From Gnetum montanum (lineage: Eukaryota > Streptophyta > Gnetopsida > Gnetales > Gnetaceae), in assembly GCA_015680685.1 (NCBI GenBank), contig MNCI01026665.1, positions 33,772 to 97,771 on the forward strand: a stretch of 64,000 nt of DNA, written 5' to 3'. The position numbers and the translations under genes are program-made. The notes under the pieces are model-generated. The model was not told where the DNA came from. It was given only the letters and a program-made list of their open reading frames with translations, and did not search any database. Positions 1-10,309 of the stretch are shown here, one piece after another. Each line of letters opens with the position of its first letter. Positions within the stretch are counted from its first letter, which is position 1.

Positions 1-106
1 AATTTATTTGGAGGTATCTGGGCCTTGGTGTTGCCAGAGACCAGCAGGCACCTAAATCCTGTTCGAGGACACTCGTTGGCGGTCATGTCCCAAACGGTCG
101 CCAACA
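1..106 (+). mobile_element. Terminal fragment of an LTR-like element (same family as 1,693-4,544)
   Basis: The stretch matches the right end of the insertion at 4,389-4,544 (shared words such as GGCCTTGGTGTTGC and CCCAAAC), but lacks about 50 bases found there. It ends in CCAACA, a normal LTR terminus, and integrase sequence of Gy-0 resumes immediately after. GTAGT at 107-111 would be the right target-site copy; the left copy is outside the window. Whether this is a solo LTR or a full element cannot be seen. Confidence 0.6.
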
Positions 107-1692
107 GTAGTCAATTTCTATGATGATGTATGTCTTTTCGTTGGACATGTGGTTGCTGGATCCCATGAAGTCAATGCCCCAAAGGTTAAAAGGCTCTAGT
201 AATTAGATCCACTATTAGGAGCCCCTCCATTCATATGGCCATTCCTCCATTTCTCTAGCATCTCTCTAATGAATGAAAAATTTGATGGACATTCCTAAAG
301 ATTATTGGTCAATAACATCCTGCCATGAGGATTTTCATAACCATCCTCCTTCTTGTGTAATGGCCCCCATAAGAACCTTCATGAGCATCCTAGAGGATTT
401 GTAGTTGATCAACATTGGGCACACACCATTATACCAGGCTATCAACACAAACCTTGTAAAGGGATCTCCTGATCTCCATGTAATGCTTGGCTTGGTAAAG
501 AAACTGTTATTTCTTCCGGTTGTCCCATTCTTGAGGAGACTCTTGAGTGAGTAGATAAGAGAGGAATTCTTTGTACCAATTAGAACCATTGGGATTGTGA
601 TCTTTAATAGCTTTTACAAAGAGGAGTTCTTCTAGGAATTGATTAGATAAAGATCCCTTATCTTCTACAATGTCCCATCGTAGTTGAGACAATTGATTAA
701 CAACCACATAGTTTTCTTTTTGTTCATCATTGTGAGATCAAACTCCTATAGAATTACTAGCTGTTGTATGACACAAGGGCTCATCACTAGTTTATTCATG
801 AGGAGCCTTATGGCACTATGTTCTGTATGCACAAAGATTTGATATCCAACCACATAGTGCCTAAATTTTTCTAGGTGTACACCATCGCCATGAGCTACTT
901 CTCCATGCTGGAGTAGTTCAACTATGCCTCCATAATGCTTTTGCTTGCATAATGAATTTAGTAAGGATATTTTTGATCATATAATTATGTAAGCATAGCT
1001 TTGAAGGCATAATTGGATGCATCTGTCATGATGTGGAAGGGTCTAGACTAATAAGGAGCACATAGAATGGGAGTCTATATGAGATTTTTCTTTAACTATT
1101 GGAATGCTAACTCACATTCCTTGGTTTAGTTGAATGATGCATCCTTTTTGTCAACTCAATTAATGGCTTAGCAATTTTTAAGAAGTTCACGATGAAGCAT
1201 TGATAATAACTAGTATTTCCAAGGAATGATCTTATATCTTTCATCATTTTAGATTTCCTGGTGATTTCTTGAATGACTCGTACCTTTTCTAGGTCTACCT
1301 CAATCCCTTATTCTAAAATTTGGTGCCCTAAGACTATGCCTTCTTGGACCATTAGATGTATTTTATGCCAGTTGAGCTTTAGGCTTGTTCAAATGTGGTA
1401 CCATAGGTAAAGAAGTCATCCATGAAGACTTCTACTCCAATACTAATCTATTGTTGAAAGATGCTAAGTAGCAAACATTGGAAAGTAGTTGGAGCATTAC
1501 ACAAGTCAAAGGACATCTTTCTATATTGTAAAGTCCCCTTGGGACTTGTGAATGTTGTTTTGGATTCATCTTCTGGTGCAATTTAAATCTGGTTATAGCC
1601 ACTATAATCATCCATAAAGTTATAATAGCAATGTCCTCCAATGGTGTTCAACATGTGGTCAACAAATGGTAATAGAAAATGATCTTTCAAAG
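107..1692 (-). pseudogene. Gy-0 pol, 3' part: RT C-terminus, RNase H, integrase N-terminus
   Basis: The RT catalytic motif FMDD is readable at 1,415-1,426 on the minus strand, inside a VFMDDF context typical of plant gypsy RT. The RNase H region follows (about 1,140-740), including the MNK-type motif near 785-800. The integrase zinc-finger region and the first catalytic aspartate (GIDFMG context, about 157-180) follow. The reading frame is broken many times. The segment ends at 107, where an LTR terminus has been inserted, and starts at 1,692, where the 2.85-kb insertion interrupts RT. Confidence 0.8.
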
Positions 1693-3061
1693 TGTTGATA
1701 CATTTAAGCCATCTTATGGAGTAGAATTTGTGAATTAATATTTGGGTTTTATTAAAATTAAAATGTTAATGGTGAATGGAAGATAACATACAAATGGAAA
1801 AAAGGAAAAAGTTCATTGGAGTTTGATTACCTTCTCTATAAAATGGAAGTATATTCACATGTCAATGAATAAGGGTGTCTATTTTCATAACCTTGGAGCT
1901 TGGTTTTAGTGTTGATTTTTCATTATTATGAGTTAAAGTTTTTGAAAGGAGAAGAATAGTAATATTATAGTTGCTCATTCAAGTAAAATAGCTAAGTGGT
2001 AAATAGTAGAGATATTTGTAATTATTCACCTTATTTGAAGTTTTGAAAGATGAATATATCTCTTGGAAGTTGAAATACCGTGAATTAAGGAGATACTCTA
2101 GAACTAGGCAATTATAGGAAATAAGTAGTATGAGCAATAAGAAAAATATTGCAAAGTTACTAAACATGGAATGCTGCAGAATTTTCCAAAATGCCATTAT
2201 CTACATAAGAGGTTAATTATACAGTGTCCACTATGTAAGCATTGGAAGTTTAACAATAAGAGAATGTAAGGCTTAACTAAAATTTTCTAGATTCACAAAT
2301 ATTTGTAAAAACCATGAAGGCATCATCTAGGATTTCAAAACAAACAACAAAAAATTCAAGCTATTACTGAAAATTGCACCTTGGAGAAAATGTAAGATGG
2401 GTATTAGTAGAATGATGAAATCCTATGTTACTAAATCATTTCAAATGAACAACATCAAGATTTGGAAAATATGAAATCCTAAGGAATATTTCTTATTTAA
2501 AAGAATTAACAGCACCCATTAGAAGTAGAAGAAATAAAAATTGAATATTTAAACATTGACAAAATTTTAAAGCCTAGACTCAGGTGTATTGCATTATGAA
2601 ACAAACTACAATGCTCAGACATTGCTTATCCTAAGACAACACTAGGACTAGCAAAAAAAAAACATCAAACCTTGCAATAGAGATAGAGCTAAAAAAATCT
2701 AGATTACAACAATGAAGAAATGCATGGCCTCTCTTGGCTAGATCAGACAAAAACTCAACAACGACACCTATGTCTTAGGCCAAGCCATAACCAGTTACAA
2801 GTAGCACAACAGTAATGAAGGCGATGGTGGGGTAGCTATAGGCTTCACCAACGAAGGGCTAGAAGGCATCTATATTTTCTTAGAGGAAACAATATCAACG
2901 TTGAAGCAGGACACAACAAATGATAGGTTTTCCTCCCAATGAGGAAAGATAACAATGCAATGTGTGGTGTGCAGGCCATGGAAGATAAACATACATTGTA
3001 ATGTTTACACATTTTACACAAACATGTTGATGAAAGTGATAACAAAGCTATGAAGCCTTCA

Positions 3062-3082
3062 TTATATATATATATATATATT
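3062..3082. repeat. (TA)n microsatellite
   Basis: About ten TA units in a row inside the 2.85-kb insertion; simple-sequence expansion. Confidence 0.9.
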
Positions 3083-3408
3083 GCAGTATTTTAAAAGTTG
3101 GGTATGGCTTATGACTTTAAAAAGAAACAATTTATGAATGCTTGCTAAATCTAATTTTATTTTTAATTTCCATAGGAAATTATGATTAATTCTCCTTGAT
3201 ATTTGTAGTCTCTTGTGAGACACTTGCCAACCTTGGCATATATTTCTTAAATAGTTGTAACTTCCTATGGTGATCTCCATGATCTTTGTTACCAAGGAAA
3301 CACTTGGAAATCATAGCTTAAATTTCTAATAACTTTCTAATAAATTAGTATTCCTAGATATTTGTAATATCCCTAACTCTTCATGATTATTGTAACTTTC
3401 CCAAGGTC

Positions 3409-3420
3409 ACTATAAAAGGG
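3409..3420 (+). promoter_or_regulatory. Probable LTR TATA box
   Basis: ACTATAAAAGGG on the plus strand, about 1.7 kb from the left end of the LTR-like insertion. It is a strong TATA match, preceded by AT-rich sequence and followed by about 1.1 kb that would be R/U5. Functional status is inferred from sequence only. Confidence 0.45.
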
Positions 3421-4544
3421 AAACTTTGAAGAATTTTAAAGATTACTTGTATGAAGGCTTGCTAAAGACATCAATTCTACTGCTTTGTTTTAATCCTGTG
3501 AGTTCATTCTTTCTCATTTTGTTTTGGTTACTTAGCTAATGGTTTAGATAGGATTGTTCTTGACATTTAATTTTTGGATTTTTCCTAGATTGCTTTTATA
3601 GCTCTATTTTTGTGCAATATTAGGCTCCTATTAAGATTTGCCTTAGAAGAGCTTATGTTGTTGAAAATCCTCAAGAGCAATTTAATAGTAATGTCTTAAA
3701 AAAATTGCCTATTTTGAGCATAGAGAGTCTAGGAAAATCTTTGGTATTTTGAGACAACTGAAATAGCTTCATTATTTTAAAGTGTATTTCCTTGGTATTT
3801 CAGTCCTAAAATTATCAAATTTTTTAAGGCTCTGTTGATTGCAATCTTTGACAGCTATTAACTAGCCAAAATAGAGACATGTACTTTATCATTTATGTAA
3901 TAGTTTTTGGTAGTATAATAAGAATGTCATTATGAAATTTCTTGTTGAGTTCAAAGGGTTTGGACAATTTGTAGTTAGCTTGAATTGGAATAGCTTTATT
4001 GCAAAGTGTTTTCTCATGTTAATTTATCTTGCATAAATTTTGAGATTTCACACAAATATGCTTTCTTTTCTTTTATGTTTTTAAGTCCATTGAATCTCAC
4101 TCTATATCTAGTTTTCTTGTGAAATTTTCTCTTTAGGGGAAATTAGAAGTAGATTGGAAAAATTGTGCTTAAACTTTTTTGCAAAACTTTATTTGTTACA
4201 AGTAACATACTATAGGGACTGTATAGACTAAGTGATTAAAAAAATAGGAATCTTCAACAACTCACAATATTTGACAAAGTTAGCTAAATCTCTTTTATGA
4301 TAGCTAATTACAGTTTCATACACAAGCTAATCATTTCAACATTCATAACAACAAACACATACTTAGGTTTAGTACATCTCATAACTACTGGGTTTACTTG
4401 GAGGCATCTAGGCCTTGGTGTTGCAAGAGATCAACAAGTACCTAAACCTTGTTTGAAGAACACCTTTGATCTCATGGCTTCCCAAGTTCACAAGACCCAG
4501 AGGCCAACCCATGCTGGCAATCTGATCCCAAACAGTTTCTAACA

Positions 4545-5276
4545 TAAAGTTGTCATGTTCAATAGCCTAAAATCTATGCAAACTTTCCACTTTCCTTCTT
4601 TCTTATGTATAATCACAAGGTGGATAATCCATTCATTTTCCATAATTAGATATATGATCCTAGCCTTAAGAAGTTGTTCTACTTCCTCTTTGAAAACTTG
4701 CTTAAACTTTGGGTTCAACCTTCGTTGTGGTTGTCTCTTTGGCTTAATAGACGAATCTCTATAGATCTGGTGCTAGTATATTCATAGATCTACCCTAGTA
4801 AGTTCATGATATGATGAAGCAAAGATTGTTGGTCACTTATTCAACACCTTTAATAGCTTCTATTTTTAATCTTGATCAAAGTTGACATTAATGATTACTA
4901 GCTTACCGTTGTTGAGAAAAGAAAATTCTAAAGTTGATGGTAAAGCTTTTAGTTCAACAGGCTCCTGCTTAAACTGATTATGGATTTCCAACTATTCCCA
5001 ATCCATTTCATTTTACATATGAAAGATTTGACTATGGAGTTGCTCCATTTCATTCATGTTCTTAATGTAGGCACTCATGAGGCTCTCCAATGATTCCATG
5101 CATATTATGGATTCAACTTGATAATCTGATGTTAGCCATTGGGTATCTTCTTGCTTTGTGGCTACTACATATAGGCAGTTCTAAATAACTACTATTTTAG
5201 CATATTGATTGCATGCTTGGATAGATGTACCTTTTATTATTCATATTCTTTGTACACAATGGCATCCTATGTCACT
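4545..5276 (-). pseudogene. Gy-0 pol: reverse transcriptase N-terminal part and protease-RT linker
   Basis: Collinear with 33,676-34,480 of Gy-I, where the RT block is better preserved. The strand, order and partial words match, but stops and frameshifts occur every few tens of codons. It joins directly to the protease segment on its right and to the rest of RT across the insertion on its left. Confidence 0.7.
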
Positions 5277-5660
5277 TTATGAAATGCACGTAACCCTCTT
5301 CTTCTCTAGTTTGCTAAATCCATTTTCCTTGGATATTTCCAAGGAAATGTCTTGAATCCACATCTTGGCATCTATAGTACTTAGCCTTGCCCTTCCCATA
5401 ATGAGAGGGTAGTTTCCCTTACAATTTCCACATGAATTACAAGGAAATCTATAGGATAGGACCACCCATAGATGATGGTCATAATATCCTCCACTATCCC
5501 TAAAGGAATAGTAATGGATTGATCTTTAAGCTCTAGTTTGATATTGCTCTTTTTGAGAGAATGTAGGCTCCAAGTCTTATACATTTCTTGGGAGATTAAA
5601 TTCACCTTAGAATCTAAGTCCAACAAAGCCTTACATGGATCATTCATTGTAGTTTATAAA
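5277..5660 (-). pseudogene. Gy-0 retropepsin-like protease domain
   Basis: An open frame over 5,381-5,647 reads NDPCKALLDLDSKVNLIS, then IPLGIVEDIM and YPIDFLVIHV. This is the arrangement of a gypsy aspartic protease: catalytic LLD, then the I-P-x-G-I-V-E-D block typical of Athila-type elements. The residue after the LLDL core is D rather than the usual G, a probable inactivating change. A shifted frame (5,277-5,465) carries MGRARLSTIDAKM, the L-G-R-x-x-L-x-T-x-D-A block, so a frameshift lies between. Confidence 0.75.
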
Positions 5661-6379
5661 TAGATGAGGAAACTCCCAAGATCATATTGTTTTCTAGGAA
5701 GGTGACCAACCTTTATTCAATCTGTGATCATGTAGATCAACATAACAATGTAGACATTAGATGTCCTTTAGTTTAAAGGTAAATCAAGGGTACTTTTAGA
5801 GATAGATAAGGTATGGTTAATAGCCACAAGTGTTTGTGAGGGTCTTATAGGTATGTTTATTCTAAAAAATGATCTCTTATAAGGATTCAATTTAGAACCA
5901 CTTGGATGAATATCTAGCTATAAGTTTATTGCCCTTACAACATTTCACTACTGTGCCTATGATGGAATTTTCCCTTGCATAGGTAGAGTAGGTGGCAATG
6001 GTGTGGTAGTTGGTGGTGCAAGAGATGCTGAGGGATATGAACAATGAAAAGGAAAAGAAGACTCTCTTCTTGGTGATGGTGCCTTATAATATTTTAGAGG
6101 GTAGTAGTGGTAAGGGTAGGAGGCATGGCTAGATGAGTCACAAGAGAATACAGGCTATTAGACATAATATCCAGAAGGATCTAATTACCTATAAAGATAC
6201 TACTACATGGTGGTGGCATCTCCTTCAATTGTGGGTGTTGCCACTACTAGTATTACTCCTAAGGTTGAGGTGCTCCACTTGGATAATACATCGATTGGTG
6301 GAACTACTACATGTAGTTACCTTGTGGGTAATACCACTGCTTAGATGTTTTTTTTTTTTTTTTTTGCAAATTTAGGATT

Positions 6380-8328
6380 TAATGCATATATTCTAGACTC
6401 TTGTAGATGCGGCAACACTAGACAACATACCTTAGGATGTTTATATTAGATAATTTTACATCTACCATCATCTGTTTTGGAATTTGCAACCTCTTTGACC
6501 ACTACAACTTTATCCTTTTTCTCATGGTAACTCTTTTCTGTATCCTTTTTTCTTCTTCTATCTTGACCAATAATTCCTTGATTTGCTCTTTCATCTACAA
6601 TTTTTAGAGTTTTTTGAAACTTCTCATCTAAGGAGTCCCACATTTTATTCACCTTAGATGATATCTTAGTAATAGATTTTTGTATGAGCAAGGTAATTGT
6701 TTTCACCACTTCATCAAGTGGTGCCTCCTCCTCTGAATCACAAAAATGCACCTCCCTTTTGAGAATAAAGGGATCCCTTTTATACTCCTTTATACTTTCA
6801 CATTTCTTCAACTCCTCTTCTTTTTTGGCCATATGCTCAATCAACCTTTGAATCAAATGAACTCGCATTTTAGAAAGACTTAATTGGGCATATACCCTAA
6901 GGGTTTTCTTTATCTTATTTCAAGTGCATCTATGATGTGGAAACGTTATTCCCTTTGGAAGTATCCATGGCCTCAGCATCAATGCAATAGAGAGTAATAC
7001 CTACCTAGGGTTGCATTCAAGGAATCATGATTTCCCTATTTCCATTCTTGGATCTTCCTCTACAAGTTGAAAACTCTAGAGTATATTTAGTACTTGTCAT
7101 TGAAAGGGTCCAACATGGTACTTCATTGGCAAATGGATTCTAGTTCCAAGGACTAGTACTAACTTTCTGCTTCTTTGGTGAGTGTTCTTGAGAATAATTT
7201 TAGCTTTTGTCGTTCATTCTCTATGTTTTGCAAGGCACAGGAATCATAAAAAACTTGGAGATTATTTTGAGGATCTATATTATATCCCCCTTCAAACCTA
7301 GGGATATTATTCATATTCAACCTTTTAATATTTCTATCTTTATGTTGTCTTGTAGAAATTCTCATTGCCTTTAAAATGTTAAGCATGTTTCTAGTAGCTA
7401 ACAGTAGCTCATCATAGTCATGTTGTTTATGGTGACGTCTTCCATGATCATGATGCCTATGATGAGTTCTACTGTGCCTTCACTCCATATGATGCTTTTC
7501 TTTTCCTTGTGGTTGTCTCCACCTTCGGTCTTGATCATCTTATAAGGTCTTTGTTCATCTTTATCCCACCATTCACTTTCATCCTAATCTCAAGTATTTC
7601 TCCTTTTATCTTGACCTCAGTTTCTCCTATCAAAGTTTGATGATAAAGAGCATGTTGAGGATGAAGAAGAAGAACTAGGAGAATGATGCTTACTAGTCCA
7701 TCTCCTTCAGTCCCTACCATAATCTATTTGCTTTTCTTTATTATTCTAGTTATCATTATCCTTGGATTTAGATGAATGGCTAGGATTTTTGTCCTTTGAG
7801 CCTCCCTAGTTTTAAGACCTTGTCTTTCCATCACCAAGGTTGTCCAAAGTTGACTGTAACCATTAGTGAAGAATTTCCTTATTGAAGAAAGGAGGAGAAT
7901 CTATATATTGGGATTGGCTAGAGAAGAAATCCTTACCTTCTTTGTGTTTCTATAAGAATAATTATGTCAGGATCCTCTTCCTCTTAGAGGCCTCATAATG
8001 AGCTTCCATGTGTCAATCCTTCTTAACCTAGGCATCTATCGGATGATACTCCCTATAAGTATGATCTTGGATATCATGTTCTGAGTTTTCAGAAGTGATG
8101 CTAGTCTAATGAGATTCATCATTAGCATCAATTAGGAGACAATACAATGTTTCCTTTCATTTTTCTCCAACACATCTATTCATCTTAATGTAGGATGAAA
8201 GTAAAATTTGGATGATAAGGATTTGGATGAGCATAGATGACTCTATGTTGGAGCTTCTCTAGTCCTCTATGTTGTTGATTAGATTCTCCTATGTGTCATG
8301 GAGATTCATCTCTATGAGAAGAAGCTAT
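6380..8328 (-). pseudogene. Gy-0 gag
   Basis: The N-terminal half is charged, with a His/Arg-rich stretch at about 7,400-7,510. MNNIPRFEGGYNIDPQNN (around 7,320) opens the conserved retrotransposon gag domain. The C-terminal part is a lysine/glutamate-rich helix (open frame 6,446-6,868, 140 codons, KKEEELKK then WDSLDEKFQKTLKIVDERA). It ends in a cysteine-containing HPKVCC motif near 6,430. The start codon used in Gy-I (37,593) is ATA here at about 8,328. A run of 19 T lies at 6,348-6,366 just downstream. Confidence 0.75.
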
Positions 8329-8384
8329 ATTAGTTGTATATAAAAATAATTTGTCTTTGGTGTTTTATTTATTTAATTATCTCT

Positions 8385-8472
8385 CTTATTAGATGATAGT
8401 AGTAGTTGTGTTATCTTTACAACATCTTTGTATAGTTTTACAACCTACTACTTATTAGATGATAGTAGTAGT
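8385..8472. repeat. Direct repeat, 22 bp, 66-bp spacing, replacing the Gy-0 PBS
   Basis: CTTATTAGATGATAGTAGTA plus GT occurs at 8,385-8,406 and again at 8,451-8,472. It lies where the primer-binding site and the last bases of the 5' LTR should be. The second copy runs straight into recognisable LTR sequence, so the PBS and LTR terminus of Gy-0 have been lost. Confidence 0.75.
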
Positions 8473-8473
8473 C

Positions 8474-8620
8474 TAATTCCATGAACTTAGTTTCTAAGTT
8501 TGCTCATAGTCTTAAACTATGAAGTAAAGGGTTGTATGATTGTTGTTTTCCTAAATCACACTTGTGTTATCAGTACATATGATTAAATGTGAGTTAATGT
8601 ACATCATGTTTATTTTTATA

Positions 8621-8653
<33 letters not shown>

Positions 8654-9317
8654 TATCCTAATGGCTAGATGAGTAAAGGAAGGATTAACAATTAATTATC
8701 CAACTACTTAGCTAATCTAGTAAATAACTATCCTAACATGAAGTAACTATTTTCACTTACCGAATACATCTCAAACTAGTATCAATGTTACTAGATTACC
8801 AAGTGTCTATTACTAGGCATACCAAATGTCCACTACTGGGATTACCAAGTGCAATACATCCTAGTTAAAATGGTGCTACTTACGTATTTATGATTAAGTA
8901 TACTAACTAATTAAAACCATGAATGGAAATTACAGTAAAATTAAAGTTCAAATAGAAAAGAGTAAAATAATCCAAATGTTTCAATGAATATAAAAAATCT
9001 TGACTTTATTGTCATTCATGTTAATATGTTTAGGTACATGGCATTTAAATAAAGAATTGTACAATCTCTTTAATTCACATTGTGGGCACTTAGAGGAAAG
9101 ATATTCTAACTTTGGAGAAACTAAATTGTAAGGGCTTTGCTATGCTATGGATCTAAGATGTTATAAATGTGAGTGGCAATCACATTTATATAGGCTTTGC
9201 CTACATTAGTGTCAGTGCATCTGCATTAACATAGCTAACCATGCATCAAAAGTAATATGTCAATGTGGCTACATTAATGAGTCTCATTGATTCATCTTGT
9301 CTAATTATGACTCATCA
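8474..9317 (-). repeat. Gy-0 5' LTR (family A), U5 end missing
   Basis: Aligns by eye with the Gy-II LTR: shared CACACTTGTGT-type word near 8,560, GGATTACCAAGTG near 8,840, the TTTATATAGGC TATA region (about 9,185-9,200 on plus, TATAAA on minus), and a terminal CTCATCA at 9,311-9,317. A GT/TA microsatellite has expanded inside it. Confidence 0.75.
8621..8652. repeat. (GT)n(AT)n microsatellite
   Basis: GTGTGTGTGTGTG followed by TATATATATATATATA within the Gy-0 LTR. The other LTR copies have only a short T/A-rich tract here. Confidence 0.9.
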
Positions 9318-9469
9318 ACAACTTTTTTTAGTTTATGATTTCAATATTAAGATACCAAATTTTCATTAAGGGTTGTTTAACAAAGTAATTTTCTCCAAGA
9401 CATGGCATTTAACAAGGAGATCCAATGTCACCATACCTCTTTACTATTTTGGCTAATGATGAAACCATT
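9318..9469 (+). pseudogene. LINE (L1-type) reverse transcriptase fragment, upstream part
   Basis: In frame from 9,403 the sequence reads GI*QGDPMSPYLFTILAN, the RQGDPxSPYLF block of L1-type reverse transcriptases, with the arginine codon turned into a stop. Sequence to the left is replaced by Gy-0, which ends at 9,317. Sequence to the right is interrupted by a solo LTR. Confidence 0.8.
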
Positions 9470-10309
9470 AATGTTTAGAACTGTGATATTGTAGATGCAA
9501 TAGCATAGCCCAACATATGTTTTCATAAATATGATGTAGTGGGCCATGGTCATGCCTATACATATGAGTCCACCATCATATTGAAATTCTTGTAGTTTGT
9601 CTTCTTCAAGTTAGAGTTAGTTGTGAATGCCCAAAGTGTGGTGAATTATAATTGTATGAAATATTTATTCAACTAGATTGTTTTACGATGCAACTCATGA
9701 ATGACCAAAAAGATTAGGATTGTTCTTCATTATTGCAGCATCTCACATAGAATAGATTTACTTTTGATATTGTTTAACTTCACTATGTCATTTACATTTC
9801 TGAAGTCATTTACTATTCTAATGTTCATTAGTAATGCAGAATGAGTATGACTATTTTCAAGTGTAAAGTGTAATTTTTTGATAATCTAGTACTGACTTTA
9901 CTTGATTTAGTTAGTAGTAAAGCTACTTGGTAATATCAATAACAATTACATTAGCCTAGGATGTGTACATAAAAATAGGAATAGATACTTATTGCCATAG
10001 GCTAGAATAACTTTGTGTTTTTGTTATACTTAGGAAAAAAATCTACATTCATCTTCACCATGCTTACACTTAGCACTTTTAAGAGCCAACAACATCAATT
10101 TATCATATACCTCACTAAGAGTTAAGCCATACATTTTGTATACTTACTATCAACGATCATGGACTTATTATCAACTCGCTAGTATACTTACATTGTCCAT
10201 CCATGGATTATGATCTAGTCACATGTAAATACTTGTAACTTATATGGTTGAGTTTTAAAATTCTCTAACTACTCATTAGCTAATAATATTTATTATTGGA
10301 TTAGGAAGA
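9470..10309 (+). mobile_element. Solo LTR, family B, plus orientation, inside the LINE
   Basis: This is the reverse complement of the Gy-IV LTR. Shared words include TGATGTAGTGGGCCATGGTC (about 9,531-9,550), a GTGGTGAATTA-type word near 9,638, and TGTCCATCCATGGATTATGA (10,195-10,214). LINE reading continues on both sides and no internal region is present, hence a solo LTR. The two ends are eroded and I could not define a clean target-site duplication. Confidence 0.7.

Larger units (their letters stand above)
1693..4544 (+). mobile_element. 2.85-kb LTR-like insertion (solo LTR or single long LTR) in Gy-0 RT
   Basis: The insertion begins TGTTGATAC and ends TTTCTAACA, giving TG...CA termini. 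It is flanked by CAAAG (1,688-1,692) and TAAAG (4,545-4,549), a 5-bp target-site duplication with one C-to-T change. Joining the flanks restores RT sequence collinear with the other copies. I see no coding domain and no second copy of the ends inside, so a long solo LTR fits best. A TATA-like box at 3,411 has the spacing of an LTR promoter on the plus strand. Its right end is repeated at 1-106. Superfamily (copia or gypsy) is undetermined. Confidence 0.65.
1..9317 (-). mobile_element. Gy-0: decayed Ty3/gypsy element, interrupted twice, 3' end off-window
   Basis: Read right to left it has a truncated 5' LTR (about 8,474-9,317), gag (to about 6,380), protease (5,277-5,660), reverse transcriptase (from about 4,760, split by an insertion and resuming at 1,692), RNase H, and the start of integrase, which stops at 107. 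Order and sequence match the four other gag-pol copies in the window. The 3' ORF and 3' LTR are outside. Stops and frameshifts are frequent throughout, so it cannot encode working proteins. It lies inside a plus-strand LINE that resumes at 9,318. Confidence 0.85.

Noticed and set aside
3062-3295. 77-codon minus frame near the TA repeat
   Set aside because: Ends in a translated (TA)n repeat; no conserved motif, inside an LTR-like insertion.
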